NCBI GenBank assembly: GCA_002477595.1 | Contig: DLQN01000089.1 | Coordinates: 1 to 14,049 of the forward strand | Length of the DNA: 14,049 nt | Origin: Roseivirga sp. UBA7431 | Lineage (GTDB): Bacteria; Bacteroidota; Bacteroidia; Cytophagales; Cyclobacteriaceae | Reading direction: 5' to 3' | Position numbers and translations under genes: made by a program | Shown: piece after piece, positions 5,964 through 13,062 of the stretch | Position numbering within the stretch: position 1 is the stretch's first letter | Layout: each line of letters begins with the position of its first letter | The notes under the pieces: generated by a model | Database searches by the model: none | What the model saw: only the letters and a program-made list of their open reading frames with translations | Told to the model about the DNA's origin: nothing

Positions 5964-7735
5964 ATTTCAAATCGCTTTTAAGTAAATTTTTGATTTGGCG
6001 TATACGCCATATTCGAACCAAGAATTTTATAATCATTCTAGGTGGCGTTATTGGTCTTCTTGGCGGACTCGCTGCGGTAACCTTAAAAAGTGCCGTACAT
6101 TTTATTCAGAACTCCCTTTTAGGGTTAGACTACTCTTATATCTATATATTTTTTCCTGTCGTTGGTATTTTAATTACCGCCCTTTTAGCCAATTACATAT
6201 TAAAAGAGCGTTTAGGGCATGGTATTACAGCCATTCTATATTCAATTTCCAAAAAATCAAGCATCATCAGCCGTACAAAAATGTACAGTCGCATGCTTAC
6301 ATCTGGTCTCACCGTTGGGTTTGGAGGTTCTGTTGGGTTAGAGGCTCCTATTGTCGTAACTGGTTCTGCAATTGGATCAAATATCGGTCGGTTAATGCAC
6401 CTCAACTATAAGCAGCGCACACTTATGATCGGTTGCGGAGCTGCTGCTGCCATCTCTGGCATTTTCAACTCGCCTATAGCTGGTTTAATTTTTAGCATCG
6501 AAGTAATCCTCACTGATGTGACTATTGCGGCATTCATTCCGCTTTTGATTGCTTCGGTTATAGGTTCGCTGGTTTCTATGTTGCTTTTAGGCGAGGATGT
6601 TTTATTCTCTTTCGACCTAACAGATCCATTCTTAGCCAGTGACTTTGGCTTTTATTTACTCTTAGGTGCTTTCTGTGGTCTTATCTCATATTATTTTACG
6701 AATACTACCCTGTTTGCTGAAAAACTGGTCGCCAAAATCAAACACCCTGTTATCAAAGCTATTATTGGAGGCCTCGGGTTAGGTGTTCTTATGCTATTTT
6801 TTAATCCTCTCTATGGTGAGGGCTATGATACGATTAAGCTTCTCCTCAATGGTCAGGCCTCAGAGGTATTAAGTAATAGTCAGTTTTTTGCCGAGGTCTC
6901 TGACCAATGGTTACTCGCTGGCTTAGCATTCATTGTACTCCTTTTAAAGCCAATAGCAACCGGAGTGACCATTGGGGCTGGTGGCAATGGAGGGATTTTC
7001 GCTCCATCGCTCTTCGTTGGTGGAATCACTGGCTTCCTCTTCGCACAAGTGAATAATCTTTTAGACCTAGGACGAACACTCTCAGTCAGTAATTTTACAT
7101 TAGTAGGAATGTGCGGTGTAATGAGCGGGGTGCTACACGCTCCTTTAACTGCCATATTCCTAATAGCCGAAATCACCAGTGGCTATACATTGTTCCTTCC
7201 ACTTATGATTGTATCAGCCGTGGCCTTCAGTACCAATAGCTACTTTCAAAAACACTCTTTCTACGCAGCAAACCTGATTGAATCTGGAGACTTAATTCAA
7301 AATGATAAGGACAAACAGCTACTGAGTCTTATGAGTATCTCTAAACTCATTGAGAAAGATTTACTCACCATTCACCCACAGCAAACACTTCATGAGCTAG
7401 TCTCATTAGTTAAAAAATCAAAGCGTAATATATTCCCTGTGGTGGATGAAGAAAACGTCCTTCAAGGCATTATTACGCTGGATGACATTCGTGAGATCAT
7501 GTTTGACCCTGAATCTCAGAAAAGTGTAATTGTCGAAAGTTTAATGCACAAGCCTCCAGAAACAGTTTCACCAAGCGAGCAGATGCAGGAAGTCATGTCA
7601 AAATTCGAGAAGACTGGTGCATGGAACCTACCAGTCATCAGCGAAGGCCAGTATCTAGGCATCGTCTCAAAATCAAGAATCTTTAATACTTACCGCACTA
7701 AACTAAAGCGACAACAGAAAGAAATGAGCTCCTAA
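5960..7735 (+). CDS. ClC-family chloride channel/transporter with two CBS domains
   Basis: A 591-residue membrane protein of the ClC family, moving chloride or another anion through each subunit of a dimer. About ten or more hydrophobic helices span residues 22-430. Family signatures: GHGIT (86-90, site of GSGIP in E. coli ClcA), GSVGLEAP with gating Glu128 (site of GREGP), FNSPIAGLIFSIEVI (170-183), GGIFAPSLFVGG (344-355) and EITSGY with Tyr409, the usual anion-coordinating tyrosine. The cytoplasmic tail has two CBS domains (about 463-515 and 527-580), possible adenine-nucleotide sensors. The position of the internal proton glutamate of ClcA (Glu203) is Val182, and the central serine (Ser107) is His87. 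The start is the ATG at 5960, which overlaps the mazG TGA; an in-frame TTG 8 codons upstream is less likely. Confidence 0.93.
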   Translation: MNFKSLLSKFLIWRIRHIRTKNFIIILGGVIGLLGGLAAVTLKSAVHFIQNSLLGLDYSYIYIFFPVVGILITALLANYILKERLGHGITAILYSISKKSSIISRTKMYSRMLTSGLTVGFGGSVGLEAPIVVTGSAIGSNIGRLMHLNYKQRTLMIGCGAAAAISGIFNSPIAGLIFSIEVILTDVTIAAFIPLLIASVIGSLVSMLLLGEDVLFSFDLTDPFLASDFGFYLLLGAFCGLISYYFTNTTLFAEKLVAKIKHPVIKAIIGGLGLGVLMLFFNPLYGEGYDTIKLLLNGQASEVLSNSQFFAEVSDQWLLAGLAFIVLLLKPIATGVTIGAGGNGGIFAPSLFVGGITGFLFAQVNNLLDLGRTLSVSNFTLVGMCGVMSGVLHAPLTAIFLIAEITSGYTLFLPLMIVSAVAFSTNSYFQKHSFYAANLIESGDLIQNDKDKQLLSLMSISKLIEKDLLTIHPQQTLHELVSLVKKSKRNIFPVVDEENVLQGIITLDDIREIMFDPESQKSVIVESLMHKPPETVSPSEQMQEVMSKFEKTGAWNLPVISEGQYLGIVSKSRIFNTYRTKLKRQQKEMSS

Positions 7736-7737
7736 AT

Positions 7738-7753
7738 CGCTTAATATTAAGCG
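7738..7753. repeat. Perfect 16-bp palindrome right after the ClC stop codon
   Basis: CGCTTAATATTAAGCG is its own reverse complement and begins 3 bp after the ClC gene's TAA. In RNA it could fold as a 6-bp stem with an AUAU loop. No U tract follows, so it is at best a weak terminator or an mRNA 3'-end stabiliser; it could also be a protein-binding site. Confidence 0.6.
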
Positions 7754-7809
7754 TATAGCCGTGTTACAATAGGAATAGACTTTCTACTTTCTTATTAAAG
7801 TAAAAATAG

Positions 7810-7957
7810 TTATCAACAAAAAACAACAAGAAGTGATTGAGGTTAACCTATTGGCAATCATTTACTTATGTGATAATTTTACTTCTATGTGGATAAACAC
7901 TGAATTTTGTGGAAAAATACTTTAATAAAAATTTGGTTCTTTTTATTATCTAATAAC
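7810..7957. other. Candidate replication origin / DnaA-box cluster with AT-rich tract
   Basis: DnaA-box-like 9-mers are TTATCAACA (7810-7818, plus strand, one mismatch to TTATCCACA), TGTGGATAA (7888-7896, perfect box on the minus strand) and TGTGGAAAA (7908-7916, minus-strand TTTTCCACA, one mismatch). A degenerate copy, TGTGATAA (7869-7876), lies one step further left. The three same-strand copies are about 19-20 bp apart, near two helical turns. Immediately right is a tract almost free of G and C (7916-7957) ending in the palindrome TTATTA-TC-TAATAA (7943-7956), a possible unwinding element. In-phase boxes beside an AT-rich element are the usual bacterial oriC layout, and Bacteroidetes origins need not adjoin dnaA. 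Against it: no origin-associated gene is nearby and the genes on both sides point toward the site. A DnaA-titration or regulatory site is an alternative. Confidence 0.45.
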
Positions 7958-8070
7958 ACCCTTTTCCGCCTCTTCTTTCTGCCCTAGGAATATAGCATTC
8001 TTTTCCTTCTAAGGGTTGAAAAATGAAAGCTTCAGAATTACCTAAGATATAGCCCTAAAAAAGTTCAAAC

Positions 8071-8095
8071 TACCATTAACCTAAGGTTATTGGTA
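8071..8095. repeat. 25-bp near-perfect palindrome
   Basis: The arms TACCATTAACCT (8071-8082) and AGGTTATTGGTA (8084-8095) surround a single A at 8083. Eleven of twelve positions pair; the only mismatch is T8076 against T8090. The tight symmetry about one base suggests a site for a dimeric DNA-binding protein. In RNA it could fold with a UAA loop, so a bidirectional terminator for the converging genes is possible, but there is no clear U tract. Confidence 0.65.
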
Positions 8096-8160
8096 TTATT
8101 ACATAATTATTAAATCGGCTAGCTAATCTCTAACCCTTCCCGAACAGCAATTTAAGACTC

Positions 8161-8179
8161 CGTTTTTATAGCAAAAACG
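8161..8179. repeat. Inverted repeat, 7-bp arms, 5-nt loop
   Basis: CGTTTTT (8161-8167) and AAAAACG (8173-8179) pair around ATAGC. It lies about 120 bp downstream of the GH3 gene's stop on the minus strand. It could terminate that transcript weakly, but it lacks a GC-rich stem and a following T run. Confidence 0.35.
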
Positions 8180-8294
8180 ATCTGCATACCGTATTAGAAA
8201 AATGCAATTTACCAGAATGTGCTGAATTGGGGGTTTCTAGTTGCCTCTAGCAATAATGACGCTGTCAAAACTTTTCTTCCTTTTCGAATTAGTA

Positions 8295-9824
8295 TCAAGA
8301 ATTGACTGACATTAAACTCAATATCTCCTCTAGATACTCACGCGTATTAGAAAGGCGCGGCACTTTATGTTGACCTCCGAGTTTTCCTCTTTTGCGCATC
8401 CATTGGTAGAATGTGCCTGGGCTTGCCTCGTGCACAATCGGTAGAGACAAGGCCATGTCTTTATACCGTTTGGCATCATAGTCGGAGTTAATACTTCTAA
8501 GCGTTTCATCAAGTGCCTTTGTGAAGCGATCCAAGTCATCAGGATTCTTCTCAAACTCTACAATCCATTCATGCGCAGCATTCGTTTCTTCATCAAAATA
8601 CTTTGGTGCAGCTGTGAAATTATTAATCTGTGCTCCCGTCTTTTCACAAGCTTCAGCAATGGCTCGCTCAGCATTTTCCACTACGACCTCCTCTCCAAAA
8701 GCGTTAATGAAGTGTTTAGTTCTTCCAGAGATTTTTATTCTGAACGGATCGACAGAAGTAAACTGAATAGTGTCTCCTATTTTGTATCTCCATAATCCTG
8801 CATTGGTAGTGATCAGCAACGCATATTGCTCTCCCATTATTACTTCACTCAACCCAATAACCTTTGGAGATTCCTTATGGATCTCGGCAAAAGGAATAAA
8901 CTCGTAATAAATACCATAGTCCAGCATCAGCAACATATCGTCTGACCCTGCTGGATCATACTGAATACCGAAGAATCCCTCAGAAGCATTATAGGTTTCC
9001 ATATAACGCATATTATCCGAAGGGATGAGGCTTTTGAATAAACTCTTATACGGCCCGAAAGCGACAGCACCATGGAAAAACACTTCCAAATTGGGCCAGA
9101 CTTCATGGATATGACTTGCGCCTTTTAGCTCAAGTACTTTCTGTAGAAGAATAATTGTCCAAGTAGGCACGCCTGAAATGCTAGTCACATTTTCGTTCAT
9201 GGTATGCTCTGCCATCTTATCGATTTTCGACTCCCACTCATCCATCAAAGCAATATCAAGCGTTGGCGTGCGGACAAACTTGGTCCAATACGGCAGGTTC
9301 GACATAATTACTGCCGATACGTCTCCATAGAAGGATTCGCTATTGCTATCAAATTGATTTATCTGTTGACTTCCTCCTATCGTAAGGCCCTTTCCATCAA
9401 AAATCTTAGTATCGGGAAAATTATTGCAATAAATAGACAGCATATCCTTCCCCCCCTTAAAGTGACACTCTTCAAGTGCTTCATAAGAAACTGGGATAAA
9501 CTTACTTCTTGCGTTTGTTGTGCCTGAAGACTTGGCAAACCATTTCACGTCTGATGGCCACAAGAGGTTCTGCTCTCCCGCCATGTTCCTCTCTATGTAG
9601 GGACTAATTTCTTCGTAGGATGAAATTGGAATCAACCGCCTGAACTGATCTTCGGTGTGCACGTCAGCGAAACCATGGGTTCTCCCAAACTCAGTATTTC
9701 TTCCTGTTGTTATTAAGGTTTTAAATAGCTCTCCCTGAACTTCATGAGGGTACTTCATGAATAGATCAATCTGGTGCATGCGCTTCTTCATGACCCAGGT
9801 AAGAAAGGAATTTAGTATCGCCAA
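8295..9824 (-). CDS. GH3 auxin-responsive-promoter family protein (acyl-adenylating amide synthetase fold)
   Basis: A 509-residue bacterial member of the GH3 family, in the ANL adenylate-forming superfamily. Plant GH3 enzymes conjugate amino acids to hormones such as auxin through an acyl-adenylate; the bacterial substrate is unknown to me. ATP-binding motifs are intact: motif 1 SSGTTNARSKFIPVS (99-113), motif 2 YNASEGFFG (278-286), motif 3 GLWRYKIGDTIQF (343-355), then GRTKHFINAFGEEV and a C-terminal domain with KRGKLGGQHKVPRL. The start is a TTG (9824-9822) 4 bp after the lptB stop. It is chosen because MAILNSFLTWVMKKRxHQI fits the family start as I recall it and the first ATG (residue 12) would cut it off; the frame closes a few codons upstream. 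It is the last gene of the recJ-lptB run. Confidence 0.88.
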   Translation of the reverse strand: MAILNSFLTWVMKKRMHQIDLFMKYPHEVQGELFKTLITTGRNTEFGRTHGFADVHTEDQFRRLIPISSYEEISPYIERNMAGEQNLLWPSDVKWFAKSSGTTNARSKFIPVSYEALEECHFKGGKDMLSIYCNNFPDTKIFDGKGLTIGGSQQINQFDSNSESFYGDVSAVIMSNLPYWTKFVRTPTLDIALMDEWESKIDKMAEHTMNENVTSISGVPTWTIILLQKVLELKGASHIHEVWPNLEVFFHGAVAFGPYKSLFKSLIPSDNMRYMETYNASEGFFGIQYDPAGSDDMLLMLDYGIYYEFIPFAEIHKESPKVIGLSEVIMGEQYALLITTNAGLWRYKIGDTIQFTSVDPFRIKISGRTKHFINAFGEEVVVENAERAIAEACEKTGAQINNFTAAPKYFDEETNAAHEWIVEFEKNPDDLDRFTKALDETLRSINSDYDAKRYKDMALSLPIVHEASPGTFYQWMRKRGKLGGQHKVPRLSNTREYLEEILSLMSVNS

Positions 9825-9828
9825 TTCA

Positions 9829-10560
9829 CTAGATTTTACGTTTCAACTCAAAATGCTGTCCGAGATAGACTTTTCGCACCTGCTCATCAGCCGCTAATTC
9901 TTCCGCAGTACCAGCCTTTAACAGCTTCCCTTCGAACATTAAATAGGCTCTATCAGTAATTGAAAGTGTCTCTTGCACATTATGATCGGTGATTAAGATA
10001 CCAATATTTCTGTCTTTAAGCTTTGCTACGATGGTTTGAATTTCTTCAACAGCAATAGGATCTACTCCAGCGAAGGGCTCATCGAGTAATACAAACTTAG
10101 GATCAACGGAAAGGGCTCTTGCTATTTCTGTTCTCCTACGTTCTCCTCCGGAAAGGACTCTGCCAAGGTTTTTACGCACATGGGTCAAGCTAAATTCCTC
10201 GAGTAGAGACTCCATCTTTTCCCGTTGCGCTTGTTTAGAAAGCTTAGTCATCTCTAGGACTGCTAAGATGTTCTGTTCTACCGTAAGCTTTCTAAATACG
10301 GAGGGTTCTTGCGCCAAGTAACCTATACCCAATTGCGCTCTTTTGAACATCGGTAGTGGTGTAATTTCTTTACCGTCCAGCGTCACTTTACCTTCATTTG
10401 GCCTAACGAGACCAACAATCATATAAAACGTGGTCGTTTTACCCGCACCATTTGGTCCAAGAAGCCCAACGATCTCACCTTGATTAACTTCAACGGAGAC
10501 TTCGTTGACTACTTTTCTCTTCTTGTATGTCTTTACTAGATTTTCGGCAGATAACTTCAT
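9829..10560 (-). CDS. lptB: LPS export ABC transporter ATP-binding protein
   Basis: The ATPase that powers LptFG-driven extraction of lipopolysaccharide from the inner membrane for transport to the outer membrane. The 243-residue product has every ABC element: Walker [10 protein letters not shown] (35-43), Q-loop YLAQEP (Gln84), signature LSGGERRR (136-143), Walker B FVLLDEP (Asp160, Glu161), D-loop AGVDP, and H-loop DHNVQET (His193). The [13 protein letters not shown] sequence and short length are characteristic of LptB rather than of amino-acid transporters. It lies 19 bp after recJ and 4 bp before the GH3 gene. lptF, lptG, lptA and lptC are not in the window. Confidence 0.93.
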   Translation of the reverse strand: MKLSAENLVKTYKKRKVVNEVSVEVNQGEIVGLLGPNGAGKTTTFYMIVGLVRPNEGKVTLDGKEITPLPMFKRAQLGIGYLAQEPSVFRKLTVEQNILAVLEMTKLSKQAQREKMESLLEEFSLTHVRKNLGRVLSGGERRRTEIARALSVDPKFVLLDEPFAGVDPIAVEEIQTIVAKLKDRNIGILITDHNVQETLSITDRAYLMFEGKLLKAGTAEELAADEQVRKVYLGQHFELKRKI

Positions 10561-10579
10561 TGGAGTAAAAATAGTCTAA

Positions 10580-12280
10580 TCAATCAAATTTGATGTCTTT
10601 GACAAAGAGTTGGAGTGATTTATGTCCACGAAACTCGTTTTCCTCTACACTATATGCAATATGAAAACGCATTCCACTATCAATCATATCGGAGTACTCC
10701 CCAAAGCCAAAGCCGATTACATCATAAGCATCATTCGTACCCTCTTGCCTTACAATAAATTTCAAATGCTGTTCTTTTAAAACTTTAACATTTGTAGCAT
10801 ACACATTCTCGGAAACAAAGACTGGTTGCATGTTCTGTGGGCCAAAAGGTGCCATTTGGGAAATGATATTATAAAATTTCTGGTCTATCTCCTCCAGCCT
10901 CATGAGGGAATCGATTTTCAAACACGGAATCAATTGATCATCAGTGATCCTGCTGGCAACCACTTCCTCAAATTTCTTTTTAAAGGGCTCTACATTAGCG
11001 ATTGGCATCGTAACACCAGCGGCATACATATGTCCACCAAATTGCTCTAGCAAATCTGAGCATTCGCAGATCGCCTCATACACATCAAAGCCCATCACAG
11101 ACCTAGCAGATCCCGTCACCATGTCGTTTGACTCTGTCAATATCACCGTGGGCTTATAAAACTTATCGATACATCTAGAAGCTACTATACCTATGACTCC
11201 CTTATGCCAGTCGTGCTTATATAAAACAGTTGACTTGGTTTGTTCAAAGCCTTCATTTGAAAGAATCATGGCAATTGCCTCTTCGGTAATAGCGCTATCA
11301 AAATCCCTTCGGGCATCATTTTTATCGTTCACTGTATTTGCAAGTCCTACCGCAGCTTCTTCGGTTTCTGCAAGTAGTAAACCTACTGCTGATCCTGCAT
11401 GACCCATTCTACCAGAAGCGTTGATTCTAGGCCCAATGCCAAAGACTACGCTTGAAATAGTAAGGTTAGTCTGAACCTTGTTAAATTCAATCAATGCTTT
11501 TAACCCTGGTCTTGGGGCACTATTGAGCTTCTTTAACCCAAAATAGGCCATTACTCGATTCTCTCCAGTAATTGGGACAATGTCGGAGGCTATACTTACC
11601 GCAAGAAGATCTAGAAACTCATACAGCACCTCTAACTCTATTCCGGATTGAATGCTGAAGCCTTGAAGTAGTTTGAAGCCCACTCCACATCCCGATAATT
11701 CTTTATATGGATAGTCACAATCTTTACGCTTTGGGTCTAATACAGCGTAAGCCGCAGGCAGCTCATCACCGGGCATATGGTGATCGCAGATGATGACGTC
11801 AATGCCTAATTGATTAGCCATTTCTACCTTATCTACCGCCTTGATGCCACAGTCTAAAGTGACAATCAGGGAATATCCGTTGTCTTTTGCGTATTGTATC
11901 CCCTCGGTTGAGACGCCATAACCTTCTTTGTAACGGTCAGGAATATAATAAGCGAGTTGATCATAAAAAGCATTCAGAAAACCATAGAAAGTGGCCACTG
12001 AAGTGGTCCCATCTACATCATAATCTCCATAAACCAGTATTTTTTCGCCATTTCCAATGGCATCAGTCAAGCGGTTTACTGCCTTATCCATGTCTTTCAT
12101 TAGAAATGGATCGTGCAGCTGATCGAGTGATGGTCTAAAAAAGGACTTAGCCTCGTCAAATGAAGAAACGCCTCTTTGAGAAAGTAATTTTGCTATTATG
12201 GGACTAACCTGCACCTCATTCTGCAGGAGCTCGACAATAGCCTCGTCATAACCTTCTTCAAATAGCCATCGCTTCTGCAT
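10580..12280 (-). CDS. recJ: Single-stranded-DNA-specific 5'-3' exonuclease RecJ
   Basis: RecJ degrades single-stranded DNA 5' to 3' in recombinational and mismatch repair. The 566-residue product, usual for the family, carries the DHH phosphoesterase motifs: VYGDYDVDGTTS (Asp86, Asp88, Asp90), VTLDCGIK (Asp143) and VIICDHHMPG (Asp166, His167, His168), which hold the manganese ions. ASGRMGHAG follows in the middle, then the DHHA1 nucleic-acid-binding motif QFGGHMYAAG, and a C-terminal OB-fold-like segment ending LQLFVKDIKF. The ATG at 12280-12278 starts the expected MQKRWLFEE. It heads the recJ-lptB-GH3 run and is insulated from the upstream gene by a terminator at 12317-12349. No clear TAnnTTTG promoter is seen in the short gap. 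Confidence 0.94.
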   Translation of the reverse strand: MQKRWLFEEGYDEAIVELLQNEVQVSPIIAKLLSQRGVSSFDEAKSFFRPSLDQLHDPFLMKDMDKAVNRLTDAIGNGEKILVYGDYDVDGTTSVATFYGFLNAFYDQLAYYIPDRYKEGYGVSTEGIQYAKDNGYSLIVTLDCGIKAVDKVEMANQLGIDVIICDHHMPGDELPAAYAVLDPKRKDCDYPYKELSGCGVGFKLLQGFSIQSGIELEVLYEFLDLLAVSIASDIVPITGENRVMAYFGLKKLNSAPRPGLKALIEFNKVQTNLTISSVVFGIGPRINASGRMGHAGSAVGLLLAETEEAAVGLANTVNDKNDARRDFDSAITEEAIAMILSNEGFEQTKSTVLYKHDWHKGVIGIVASRCIDKFYKPTVILTESNDMVTGSARSVMGFDVYEAICECSDLLEQFGGHMYAAGVTMPIANVEPFKKKFEEVVASRITDDQLIPCLKIDSLMRLEEIDQKFYNIISQMAPFGPQNMQPVFVSENVYATNVKVLKEQHLKFIVRQEGTNDAYDVIGFGFGEYSDMIDSGMRFHIAYSVEENEFRGHKSLQLFVKDIKFD

Positions 12281-12316
12281 TAGATAAAATTAAAAAAAAT
12301 TTGCACTATAAGGCAT

Positions 12317-12349
12317 AAAAAAAGCAGCGCCCGAATTAGACACTGCCCT
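12317..12349 (-). terminator. Rho-independent terminator after the SPOR-like gene
   Basis: Read on the minus strand: stem GCAGTG (12346-12341), a loop with TCTAATTCGGG, stem CGCTGC (12329-12324, one G-U pair), then seven T residues (12323-12317). Flanking G-U and A-U pairs can extend the stem. It lies about 20 bp after the TAA of the gene at 12368-13021 and separates it from recJ. Confidence 0.8.
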
Positions 12350-12367
12350 AAATAATATGATCACAAC

Positions 12368-13021
12368 TTAATTGTTAGATACTTTCTCTATTGCTATTAC
12401 TTCCTTCAAAGGAACTCTTTTAGCGTCACGATAAGGCACTATCCATGCATCAGAAACGCCCATTTCTCTCAAATACCTCTTCAAGACATTTGCATCATCA
12501 TAGTTTCTAAAGTTCCCAATGATATACTTTCTTAATTCGTTGCCTTCTTGATCAAAGTCTTTTGCTGTCTCGGCATACTTAGCTAGATCTATTTTTCGAA
12601 AAGCACCAACCTGCACTTTAAATACCACTCCTACACTAAAATCCTCACCATTTATCAATTCAGGATTATAAACTGGAGTGATCGATTGGTCCTTGAGGTT
12701 TTCAATTTCTCGCTGACCAGCCTGATATGCCGCTTGCATACGCGTGACTTGTTTCTGGAGGTCGCTCACCTGGTCATCCTTGCTGGACACTTGTCTCTCT
12801 AGGTTTTGAATCTCTCCTGCTGAGCTAGCGATCCGTGCTTTCTGAATAACATTTTGGTCATAAAGGACTTTAAAATCCTCCACAGACATCTTTTTCTTGC
12901 GCTTTTTCCACTCCTTCGCCTCTTTTTTAGTCAGTGGTCTACCGTCTGAAGTTTGAGCCAAAGCGACTGAGGCTACAAAAACTCCTATTAAGAGTGTTAA
13001 AAACACTTTCTGAGATTTCAT
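12368..13021 (-). CDS. Secreted coiled-coil protein with C-terminal SPOR-like domain
   Basis: A 217-residue product. Residues 1-22 are a signal peptide (MKSQKVFLTLLIGVFVASVALA, predicted cut before QTSDG), followed by a highly basic patch (KKEAKEWKKRKKK). Residues about 62-114 form a coiled coil of Glu/Gln/Lys-rich heptads (IQNLERQVSSKDDQVSDLQ and on). The C-terminal part has FKVQVGAFRKIDLAKYAE, IGNFRNYDDANVLKRYLREMG and DAWIVPYRDAKRV, which resembles the SPOR fold (two repeats of strand-helix-strand) that binds denuded peptidoglycan. A periplasmic, cell-wall-associated role is inferred; no partner is visible. Similar Bacteroidetes proteins are sometimes labelled ezrin/radixin/moesin-like because of the coiled coil only. 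It starts 41 bp after fumC and may be co-transcribed with it; a terminator ends it. Confidence 0.75.
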   Translation of the reverse strand: MKSQKVFLTLLIGVFVASVALAQTSDGRPLTKKEAKEWKKRKKKMSVEDFKVLYDQNVIQKARIASSAGEIQNLERQVSSKDDQVSDLQKQVTRMQAAYQAGQREIENLKDQSITPVYNPELINGEDFSVGVVFKVQVGAFRKIDLAKYAETAKDFDQEGNELRKYIIGNFRNYDDANVLKRYLREMGVSDAWIVPYRDAKRVPLKEVIAIEKVSNN

Positions 13022-13062
13022 CGAGTAATCGTTAATTCTATGTACAATTTAGAACAATATGA

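Larger units (their letters stand above)
7736..8294. other. 559-bp non-coding region between convergent genes
   Basis: This is the largest gene-free stretch. It is flanked by the 3' ends of the ClC gene (plus) and the GH3 gene (minus). By eye it is AT-richer than the genes. Both strands are broken by frequent stops and no frame with protein-like content was found. It contains a cluster of DnaA-box-like 9-mers (7810-7916), an AT-rich tract (7916-7957) and palindromes at 7738-7753, 7834-7860, 8071-8095 and 8161-8179, listed separately. No tRNA or recognised structured RNA was found. No strong rho-independent terminator with a U tract serves either flanking gene. Confidence 0.85.

Noticed and set aside
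7736..8294. A structured RNA gene (6S, tmRNA, SRP RNA or a riboswitch) in the large gap
   Set aside because: No tRNA-like ends, SRP tetraloop or other known RNA core could be recognised by eye. A covariance-model search would be needed to exclude one.
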